Shown piece after piece: positions 6,030-11,443 of a DNA stretch of 11,443 nucleotides. The stretch spans positions 1 through 11,443 of the forward strand of contig DKLU01000054.1 of NCBI GenBank assembly GCA_002455915.1, written 5' to 3'. A program made the translations under genes and the position numbers. The stretch's first letter is position 1, and each line of letters starts with the position of its first letter. The stretch is from Chryseobacterium sp. UBA6632 (GTDB lineage Bacteria; Bacteroidota; Bacteroidia; Flavobacteriales; Weeksellaceae). The notes beneath the pieces were generated by a model, which worked only from the letters and a program-made list of their open reading frames with translations, was not told the DNA's origin and did no database searches.

Positions 6030-6737
6030 CTATTTGCCTGGTTGTGTTGCTCTAAACTCTATCTTGCTAGGCAAAACCCTCGGATTCATCTTAAGAATAT
6101 CCAAAACTAAATTCCCCATATCTTCAGGCTGAATCTTCCATGCGTCTTTTTCTGAAGGAATATTTCCGTTGAAATTTGTTGCCACAGAACCTGGCATAAT
6201 TACCGTTGATTTGATGTTATATTTTCTCAAATCAATCATAGCAGCTTGTGTAAAGCCCACCACACCAAATTTTGAAGCATTATAACCAGTTCCGTTTTCA
6301 AAGAAATTAGCGCCTGCCAAACTTGAAATGGTGATGTAATAGCCTTCAGACTTTTTTAGTTCTTCCACAGAAGCTTTTAAAGTATAGAAAACACCAGTTA
6401 AATTCGTTTCGATCATGTCATTCCACTCTTCTGCAGAAAGCTGATCTACTGGCTTGAAAATCCCTAAACCTGCATTAGCGATGACAAAATCTAACCTTCC
6501 GAATTTCTCTGTAATGTATTTTACAGCTTCCTCTTCACTTTCAAGGCTTCTTACGTCTGAAACAATTCCTAAAACGTTTTCTGAATATTGTTTTAAATCT
6601 TGCTCGGCTTTTTCCACATCATCTCGTTTTCTTCCCGAAAACACTACTGAAACACCATTTTCAAGTAAAATTTTCGCAATTCCGAAACCAACACCTTTTG
6701 TTCCTCCTGTTATATATGCTACTTTATTTTTTATCAT
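6030..6737 (-). CDS. Short-chain dehydrogenase/reductase (SDR), substrate unknown
   Basis: A 235-residue classical SDR, cytoplasmic, expected to oxidise or reduce a carbonyl/alcohol using NAD(P)(H). The cofactor motif TGGTKGVG is at residues 10-17 and NAG at 88-90. The catalytic set is complete: Asn112 (TNLTG), Ser138/139 (ISSLAG), Tyr152 and Lys156 (YNASK). The PGSVATNF segment (182-189) follows as usual. Arg36/Lys37/Arg38 just after the second strand suggest preference for NADP(H). The protein resembles FabG-like enzymes, but substrate cannot be read from sequence and no pathway partner is adjacent. It is 81 bp from the upstream T9SS gene, whose terminator lies between, and 147 bp from etfB, so it is probably transcribed alone. 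Confidence 0.93.
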   Translation of the reverse strand: MIKNKVAYITGGTKGVGFGIAKILLENGVSVVFSGRKRDDVEKAEQDLKQYSENVLGIVSDVRSLESEEEAVKYITEKFGRLDFVIANAGLGIFKPVDQLSAEEWNDMIETNLTGVFYTLKASVEELKKSEGYYITISSLAGANFFENGTGYNASKFGVVGFTQAAMIDLRKYNIKSTVIMPGSVATNFNGNIPSEKDAWKIQPEDMGNLVLDILKMNPRVLPSKIEFRATQPGK

Positions 6738-6767
6738 AATTTAAATATTAAAGTTCCTAAAAATAAC

Positions 6768-6793
6768 AAAAACGCCCCAATTGGAGCGTTTTT
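6768..6793 (-). terminator. Rho-independent terminator after the GEVED-domain gene
   Basis: AAAAACGC pairs with GCGTTTTT; after one C/A mismatch two further G-C pairs close the AATT loop. T runs follow on both strands, so it could work in both directions, but only the minus-strand gene ending at 6819 needs it. It nearly matches the terminator at 8566-8589. Confidence 0.85.
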
Positions 6794-6818
6794 ATTAAGC
6801 TAACATTTGTCAGTTTAC

Positions 6819-8375
6819 TTATTCTTTAATGAACTTATTAGATGCTTTTCCATTTTTTGTTTCAAAGCTAACAATATAAGCTCCTTTTTCTAAGTTTCTT
6901 ACATCTATTTTATTGTCTGTAAAGTTTACATTTATTTTTCTTCCACCCGCATCATAAACTTCTACTTTATTGATTTTGACATCAGATTTTATTGATAGGA
7001 AATCTTTCGCAGGATTTGGATATACAGCGAATTCTAACGTTTTAGCTTTTACGTTATTCACCGCTAAAACTGATCCTACAAGCAATGTATAGTCTTCAGC
7101 CTGACCATTGGTTAAATTTCCACAAGGGTCAGATAAAGCAGTTCCTAATGCTGTAGTTGATGAATTAAAATTATACTTCACTCTCATTCTCTTGTTTCCA
7201 TTGGTAACTCCTGTCGGAACCACAATATTTCCGGTTAAAACATTTGAATTAAGAGCCGCACCAATATAGCTTCCTGATGTTGTAAAATAAGATTCTCCAC
7301 TGTCGTTAAAATCTCCATCGTTATTCCAATCTATAAATACAGTAGCGCCAAATCTATTTGGAGAAAGCCCTGTTCCCGCAATGGTAATTGGATAAGTATC
7401 ACCTGCTGAAACATTTATTATTGTACCTGTATTATCCTCATAGGCAGGAGATCCTGTTGCTGCTGAAGAAGTTTTAGTCGTTCCATTCAAGGTAACCGAA
7501 GAAATAGGATATACTGTAGAAGTAGCCGTTAATGGTCCGCAATATCCTATCGTACTGTTTGTTGAGAAACTTATTTCTGAACATCCAACAGCATCCCCAT
7601 TTGAGTTTGAAGGTGTAACGCTAGCATAGTAAGTTGTACTTGGTGCTAAACTCACATTTGTACTCGTTCCTGCAACAGTAGAATTTACAATATCTGAGCC
7701 TCCTGAAGTTGTCCCAATTTTCAATTTATAGTTTACAGCGGTAGCAACACTAGACCAAGATAACGCTACATTTCCCGCAGATACTGTAGCTCCATTAGCT
7801 GGACTGGAAATAGTAGTACATGCTGGAATTGTAGTTACATTCTCCTGATTAATTACAATATCATCAACAAAAATATTTCCTGAACCCGTTGTACTTCTTA
7901 CAAACCATACCCCTATTCCGTAAATTTTATTAGGCTGAATAGCTCCTGCAGGAATAGTTCCGCTCAATGGAGTACAAGATGTTGTAGCAGCAGAAGATAA
8001 GGTAGTTGGTGTTCCGAAAGTTGTGATATTCCATGCATCGGTAGCTGCAACATATTCAAAATAGGCTAAGTTTAAGGTTCCAGCAACGGTAGCTCCTTTT
8101 TTATAGCTTACGGACACGTCAACTTTTTGACCATTTCCTGTCTGTCCTATTGTACTAAGATCAATCATATACCCCGTTGAAGCATACGTAGCACTAATAG
8201 CAAGCTGCCCTCCATAAGTTCCGGCGCAGGCAGCAGCTGTAGCTTGGGTACCACCACCAAATTGCTTATAGATTGTAGTTGAAAAACCAGGGTTTTCGAA
8301 ATTTCCTGTATAAGAGTACTGAGCATTCAAGGTTAATCCTAACCCCAAGAGGCATGAGAGTAAAAGCTTTTTCAT
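6819..8375 (-). CDS. T9SS-secreted protein with fibronectin III-like and GEVED domains
   Basis: A 518-residue exported protein. A signal peptide covers residues 1-19 (Lys2-Lys3, hydrophobic core, NAQ end). Residues 20-178 form a beta-rich domain ending FVDDIVINQE, typical of the jelly-roll/choice-of-anchor folds. Residues about 185-272 are fibronectin type III-like (SPANGATVSAGNVALSWSSV...YYASVTPSNSNG). Residues about 338-433 are a GEVED domain with the acidic DWNNDGDFNDSGE loop (349-361), probably calcium-binding, ending GQAEDYTLLV. Residues 447-518 are a type A T9SS sorting domain (YPNPAKDFL...GRKINV...KGAYIVSF...KFIKE), which directs secretion and surface anchoring with cleavage of the domain. 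No catalytic motif is seen; binding or adhesion is the likely role. It is very Ser/Thr/Gly-rich. The sorting domain is closely similar to that of the next gene upstream. Confidence 0.93.
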   Translation of the reverse strand: MKKLLLSCLLGLGLTLNAQYSYTGNFENPGFSTTIYKQFGGGTQATAAACAGTYGGQLAISATYASTGYMIDLSTIGQTGNGQKVDVSVSYKKGATVAGTLNLAYFEYVAATDAWNITTFGTPTTLSSAATTSCTPLSGTIPAGAIQPNKIYGIGVWFVRSTTGSGNIFVDDIVINQENVTTIPACTTISSPANGATVSAGNVALSWSSVATAVNYKLKIGTTSGGSDIVNSTVAGTSTNVSLAPSTTYYASVTPSNSNGDAVGCSEISFSTNSTIGYCGPLTATSTVYPISSVTLNGTTKTSSAATGSPAYEDNTGTIINVSAGDTYPITIAGTGLSPNRFGATVFIDWNNDGDFNDSGESYFTTSGSYIGAALNSNVLTGNIVVPTGVTNGNKRMRVKYNFNSSTTALGTALSDPCGNLTNGQAEDYTLLVGSVLAVNNVKAKTLEFAVYPNPAKDFLSIKSDVKINKVEVYDAGGRKINVNFTDNKIDVRNLEKGAYIVSFETKNGKASNKFIKE

Positions 8376-8613
8376 AGTTATAACATTTTTATAATTCCTT
8401 TAAAAATATAAAATATTATTTAATAAAAACACCTTTAAAATAAATTTTAATTCTTTTTTCTTCTTATTTACAATAATTCTCAAAAAAACACTCTCTTTTT
8501 CTATTTTTATTTTTTTATTATGTTAAATTAGCTTTGAAATATTGTAATGCATATTGTAAAAACAAAAAACGCCCCAGTTGGAGCGTTTTATTAAACTAAT
8601 ATGGTTATTTTAA
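8376..8613. other. AT-rich spacer between the two T9SS cargo genes
   Basis: No gene is visible in these 238 bp. The right end holds the terminator of the upstream gene (8566-8589). The left part presumably carries the promoter for the GEVED-domain gene; the best minus-strand match is TATATTTT (8410-8403), one mismatch from TAnnTTTG and without a TTTG at standard spacing, so it is not listed separately. Confidence 0.5.
8566..8589 (-). terminator. Rho-independent terminator after the cleaved-adhesin gene
   Basis: AAAACGC pairs with GCGTTTT, with two more G-C pairs after a C/A mismatch around an AGTT loop. On the minus strand it continues into a T-rich run (TTTTTTGTTTTT). It lies 25 bp past the stop of the gene ending at 8614 and differs from the terminator at 6768-6793 mainly by one loop base and stem length. 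Confidence 0.85.
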
Positions 8614-9507
8614 TTATTTCTTGATGAATTTGCTAGATGTTTTTCCTGCTTTCGTTTCAATATTAATAATATAAGCACCTTTTTGTAAGTTTCTTACATC
8701 AGCTTTATTATCTGTAAAGTTTACATTAATTTTTCTACCACTCGCATCAAATACTTCAGCTTTATCAATTTTTTCTTCAGAATTAATTGTTAAATAGTCA
8801 GTCGTAGGATTTGGATATACTGAAATTGATTTTTCTCTCGAGGAAATATCATTTGTGGATAATACAGAATTTCCCACCACTTTAAAATCATCAATAGCAA
8901 AACCAAACTGATCTTGTGAAGTACATCGTATAGCAATATAAATATTTTGTCCTGCATAAGCATTTAAATTATAGGTATACTGATGCCATTGTGCATCTGC
9001 AGGAGAAGATACAGGAGTTGCGCTTATTGCTGTAAAACTACTTACATTTGTATTGGTTGTTGAAACATACACTGTAAATTTTTCATTTCCATAAGTAGAA
9101 TCACACGATTTGGCCCAAAAGGTAAGCGTATTTCCGGTTTGCAATAATTGCATTTGTGGAGAGATTATCCAGTCGTTATTCCAAGGAGAAGAATCAGATG
9201 CGAAGCAAACCATCATTTTTGCACCTGTTTTTGCTGTCCAATTCGAACTGGCAGAGCTTGTCATAACGGGTGTTGTAGCAGTAGAGTTAAATACCTGAAA
9301 AGATTTTGGTTCACCACTGTTTTCAAAATCAATTGCGGAAAAACCATAGGTATCTTGCAAATCAATATCTGTAAGTGTCCAGCTTCCTACTCCACTAATT
9401 GCAAAATTGGTGTACGTTTCAAAACTGTCTTCAAAAATTGTTGTTTGCGCGTTGAAATTGCTAGCCGCAAATAAAATTGCAGAAGCCAATAGTAAAGTTT
9501 TTTTCAT
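8614..9507 (-). CDS. T9SS-secreted cleaved-adhesin/choice-of-anchor J domain protein
   Basis: A 297-residue exported protein. Residues 1-21 are a signal peptide (MKKTLLLASAILF..., cleavage near NAQ). Residues about 24-213 match the cleaved-adhesin/choice-of-anchor J fold: SFETYTNFAISGVGSWTLTDID (28-49), NDWIISPQMQL (111-121), LTFWAKSCD (128-136), KFTVYVST (143-150), WHQYTYNL (174-181), and FAIDDFKVVG (203-212). Residues 226-297 are a type A T9SS sorting domain (SVYPNPTTDYL...GRKINVNFTDNK...KGAYIINIE...KFIKK). No enzyme active site is seen; this fold usually binds sugars or mediates adhesion on the cell surface or in the medium. It has its own strong promoter (9581-9611), a hairpin in the leader (9548-9576), and its own terminator, so it is a single-gene unit. 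Confidence 0.93.
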   Translation of the reverse strand: MKKTLLLASAILFAASNFNAQTTIFEDSFETYTNFAISGVGSWTLTDIDLQDTYGFSAIDFENSGEPKSFQVFNSTATTPVMTSSASSNWTAKTGAKMMVCFASDSSPWNNDWIISPQMQLLQTGNTLTFWAKSCDSTYGNEKFTVYVSTTNTNVSSFTAISATPVSSPADAQWHQYTYNLNAYAGQNIYIAIRCTSQDQFGFAIDDFKVVGNSVLSTNDISSREKSISVYPNPTTDYLTINSEEKIDKAEVFDASGRKINVNFTDNKADVRNLQKGAYIINIETKAGKTSSKFIKK

Positions 9508-9547
9508 AATGAACTGTTTTTTTATTAAAATTTTTGTTTATCATCAT

Positions 9548-9576
9548 TCTATTGCGGAATAATATATTGCAATAGA
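9548..9576 (-). promoter_or_regulatory. Inverted repeat in the leader of the cleaved-adhesin gene
   Basis: TCTATTGC (9548-9555) pairs perfectly with GCAATAGA (9569-9576) around a 13-base AT-rich loop. Because the promoter box ends at 9581, transcription should start at about 9577-9573, so the mRNA would begin with, or just inside, this hairpin. It could stabilise the 5' end or bind a regulator as DNA. Confidence 0.6.
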
Positions 9577-9580
9577 TTTT

Positions 9581-9611
9581 CAAAAATATTTTTTACCTGA
9601 TAAAAAACAAA
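9581..9611 (-). promoter_or_regulatory. Bacteroidota-type promoter for the cleaved-adhesin gene
   Basis: On the minus strand TTTG (9611-9608), then 19 nt, then TATTTTTG (9588-9581): an exact match to both the -33 TTTG and the -7 TAnnTTTG boxes at standard spacing. The leader to the ATG at 9507 would be about 70 nt. This is the best promoter match in the window. Confidence 0.75.
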
Positions 9612-9702
9612 TTTCAAATTCTAAAAAAAACAAATTCACCATGAATTGATTAAAATAATTATAAATTAACAATTATTTTCAACCATTTAATTAAATATTA
9701 TG

Positions 9703-9739
9703 AAAAATAAAATATCCCTAAGAAAATTCTCAGGGATAT
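9703..9739 (-). terminator. Rho-independent terminator after the dipeptidase gene
   Basis: ATATCCCT (9712-9719) pairs with AGGGATAT (9732-9739); inside, AGA/TCT can extend the stem after one mismatch. On the minus strand it runs into a T-rich tract. It begins 18 bp past the dipeptidase stop. Confidence 0.85.
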
Positions 9740-9756
9740 AGATTTATGAACAGCTA

Positions 9757-11136
9757 TTATTTAGCATAATTTTCAAAAAACAACGGAATACTTTCAATTC
9801 CTTTATAGAAATTAAACAATCCGTAATGTTCGTTTGGAGAGTGGATTGCATCTGAATCCAAACCAAAGCCCATTAAAACAGATTTAGCACCTAAAACTTG
9901 TTCAAACATTGAGGTAATAGGAATACTTCCTCCTCCTCTGAATGGAAGAACTTCTTTTCCAAATGATGCTTCCATTGCTTTTTTAGCTGCTAAAAATTCT
10001 TTCGTATCCGTGGGTAAAACGTATGGCATTCCTCCATGGTGTGCGGTAACTTTCACTTTTACGTTATCCGGAGCAATTTTGTGGAAATATTTCGTGAATT
10101 TTTCCGTAATCTCTTCCGGAGTCTGATAAGGAACCAAACGCATAGAAATTTTAGCAGAAGCCTTAGAAGGAATCACCGTTTTAGCACCTTCTCCTGTGTA
10201 ACCACCCCAAATTCCGTTGCAATCTAAAGTCGGACGGATAGACGTTCTTTCAAGTGTTGTATAACCTGCTTCGCCTTCTACTCCGCTCAGTCCGATTGAT
10301 TTTTTGAACTCTTCAGGATTGTCTTTCAATTTATTCATTTCAGCTCTTTCTTCGTCTGAAACATCTTCCACATTATCGTAGAACCCATCAATAGTGATCT
10401 GCCCGTCTTCATCGATTAATTTTGCAATCATTCTTGAAAGCACATGAATCGGGTTGGGAACCGCTCCTCCATAAAGTCCAGAGTGCAAATCTCTGTTTGG
10501 ACCTTCGATTTCAACTTCAACGTAGCTTAAACCTCTTAAACCTGTGGTAACCGTCGGTTGCTCGTTGCTGTAGATATGTGTGTCAGAAATTAGGATACAG
10601 TCGCAAGATAATTTCTCTTTGTTTTCATTTACAAAATCGCCTAAGCTTACAGAGCCAACTTCTTCTTCACCTTCTAAAATGAATTTAACATTACAAGGAA
10701 GAGCATTGGTTTTCATCATCGCTTCAAAAGCTTTTAAATGCATGAAAAACTGTCCTTTATCATCCGCGGAACCTCTTGCGAAGATTGCTCCATCAGGATG
10801 AAGTTCTGTTTTTTCGATATAAGGTTCAAAAGGAGGTCTTGTCCATAATTCCAAAGGATCGGCTGGCTGAACATCATAATGTCCGTAAACCAACACCGTC
10901 GGCAAGTCTTTATTTAAAATTTTTTCTCCAAAAACGATAGGATATCCTTTTGTCTGGCAAACTTCCACATTATCTGCTCCTGCATTTTTAAGGTTTTCTG
11001 CCACCACGTCTGCACACTTCAATACATCATCTTTATACGCCGGATCTGCAGAAATAGAAGGAATTCTCAGTAACTCAAATAATTCATCCACGAAACGCTG
11101 TTTGTTTTCGTTGATGTAATTTAATGTCTCTTGCAT
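9757..11136 (-). CDS. M20-family metallo-dipeptidase (carnosinase/CNDP-like)
   Basis: A 459-residue cytoplasmic di-zinc peptidase, normal length for M20 dipeptidases of the CNDP type, cleaving dipeptides or short peptides. All five metal ligands are visible by alignment with the CNDP pattern: His86 (GHYDVQP), Asp125 (RGSADDKG), Glu159 (EGEEEVGS), Asp185 (ISDT) and His432 (IHSPNEH). The catalytic carboxylates are Asp88 and Glu158. His218 in DLHSG matches the histidine that reaches the partner subunit's active site, in the lid/dimerisation domain (about 205-390) inserted in the catalytic domain. Exact substrate cannot be read. The start MQETLNYINENKQRFVDELF fits the family. It stands alone: a repeat-rich 307-bp stretch lies upstream and a terminator follows. 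No convincing promoter box was found; TACGTTTT (about 60 bp upstream) is one mismatch off. Confidence 0.95.
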   Translation of the reverse strand: MQETLNYINENKQRFVDELFELLRIPSISADPAYKDDVLKCADVVAENLKNAGADNVEVCQTKGYPIVFGEKILNKDLPTVLVYGHYDVQPADPLELWTRPPFEPYIEKTELHPDGAIFARGSADDKGQFFMHLKAFEAMMKTNALPCNVKFILEGEEEVGSVSLGDFVNENKEKLSCDCILISDTHIYSNEQPTVTTGLRGLSYVEVEIEGPNRDLHSGLYGGAVPNPIHVLSRMIAKLIDEDGQITIDGFYDNVEDVSDEERAEMNKLKDNPEEFKKSIGLSGVEGEAGYTTLERTSIRPTLDCNGIWGGYTGEGAKTVIPSKASAKISMRLVPYQTPEEITEKFTKYFHKIAPDNVKVKVTAHHGGMPYVLPTDTKEFLAAKKAMEASFGKEVLPFRGGGSIPITSMFEQVLGAKSVLMGFGLDSDAIHSPNEHYGLFNFYKGIESIPLFFENYAK

Positions 11137-11333
11137 TTTAAAATTTTATTTTGATAAATTTAAAAAATTTGACTCGCAGCAACAAACAAAAACGTATAAT
11201 TTTCCTCAGGTTTTGAGTTATAACGAGGAGGGAAGCTAGAAGTTGGAGGGTGGAAGGCTTGTTATGTTTTAACTTTTTTGCCTTTTCCTTAATTTCGTAA
11301 TGCACGGATTAGCCACGTATTATTATAAATACT
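11137..11333. other. Intergenic region upstream of the dipeptidase
   Basis: No coding sequence is seen from the dipeptidase start to the repeat element at the right edge (about 307 bp in total to the window end). The first 90 bp are AT-rich and should hold the dipeptidase promoter. Then comes a purine-rich heptad array (11228-11255) and unremarkable sequence. Confidence 0.5.
11228..11255. repeat. Purine-rich heptad array
   Basis: Four consecutive 7-base units on the plus strand, GAGGGAA, GCTAGAA, GTTGGAG, GGTGGAA, with rough consensus GnTGGAA. The units are imperfect, but the 7-nt register of the first G and the GA pair at positions 5-6 holds throughout. Confidence 0.6.
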
Positions 11334-11443
11334 ACCAAATTCCCCTTCTCTGAAGGGGTGGATTTTTGCGCAGCAAAAAGACGGGGTAGTTTTATACATC
11401 CAAAAATAATTGATAATGGTTTGATAAAACCACCCCGTCAAAA
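11334..11443. repeat. Inverted-repeat intergenic element, incomplete at window edge
   Basis: On the plus strand, in order: a 7-bp stem CCCCTTC/GAAGGGG with loop TCT (11342-11358); a 7-bp stem TTTTTGC/GCAAAAA with loop GCA (11363-11379); then GACGGGGTAGTTTTAT (11380-11395), which is inverted at 11424-11439 as ATAAAACCACCCCGTC with one mismatch. The right half therefore looks like the start of a second copy in opposite orientation, cut by the window end. No transposase or ORF is present. It resembles the CCACCCCGTC/AGGGGAATT-type intergenic repeats I associate with Chryseobacterium genomes, which is recollection, not a search result. Confidence 0.75.

Noticed and set aside
6454..6744. Plus-strand open frame of 96 codons across the dehydrogenase
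   Set aside because: It is fully covered by the SDR, whose catalytic and cofactor motifs are complete on the minus strand.
6738..6767. Promoter box TATTTTTA upstream of the short-chain dehydrogenase
   Set aside because: One mismatch from TAnnTTTG, no TTTG at standard spacing, and partly inside the T run of the terminator; too weak to list.
9148..9474. Plus-strand Cys/Arg-rich open frame of 108 codons
   Set aside because: It is the reverse of the cleaved-adhesin domain; the cysteine-rich look comes from the reverse complement of Ala/Thr/Ser-rich coding sequence.

Overview
The window reads as chromosomal DNA from a low-GC member of the Bacteroidota, most likely a Chryseobacterium-like flavobacterium (family Weeksellaceae). 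The support is: AT-rich intergenic DNA, Bacteroidota-type promoter boxes (TAnnTTTG, once with a TTTG box 19 nt upstream), weak or absent Shine-Dalgarno sequences, two exported proteins with C-terminal type IX secretion (T9SS) sorting domains, and protein sequences of flavobacterial type. The genus is inferred by eye and was not tested by a search.

Every gene I can support lies on the minus strand, so transcription runs from right to left. From the right edge: an inverted-repeat intergenic element and a GA-rich heptad array (11228-11443); an M20-family dipeptidase (11136-9757) with its terminator; a secreted cleaved-adhesin/choice-of-anchor J protein (9507-8614) with a strong promoter and a hairpin at the predicted mRNA 5' end; a second secreted protein (8375-6819) with a fibronectin III-like and a GEVED domain; a short-chain dehydrogenase (6737-6030); electron transfer flavoprotein etfB (5882-5136) and etfA (5041-4094), separated by a heptad repeat array; a strong terminator; a bifunctional nuclease-family protein (3896-3297) in tandem with a nucleoside:H+ symporter-type MFS permease (3275-1893) and a terminator; then a small membrane protein (1590-1207), a small exported protein (1194-739) and the N-terminal 227 residues of a thiolase cut by the left edge (681-1).

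Functionally, the thiolase and the two ETF subunits fit acyl-CoA/fatty-acid beta-oxidation. Thiolase cleaves 3-ketoacyl-CoA or condenses acetyl-CoA, and ETF takes electrons from acyl-CoA dehydrogenases. They are in the same neighbourhood but not one operon. The nuclease-family protein and nucleoside permease are 21 bp apart and plausibly cotranscribed. The dipeptidase is peptide catabolism. The two T9SS cargo genes share nearly the same C-terminal domain and near-identical terminators.

I see no phage, transposase, CRISPR array, toxin-antitoxin pair, defence system, tRNA or rRNA. The genes are ordinary for this group. The parts that reward a second look are noncoding: three intergenic arrays with a 7-nt period but different sequence, an 18-bp perfect palindrome upstream of etfB, a leaderless-type promoter on the nuclease gene, a 5'-end hairpin on a T9SS cargo gene, and the inverted repeat element at the right edge.
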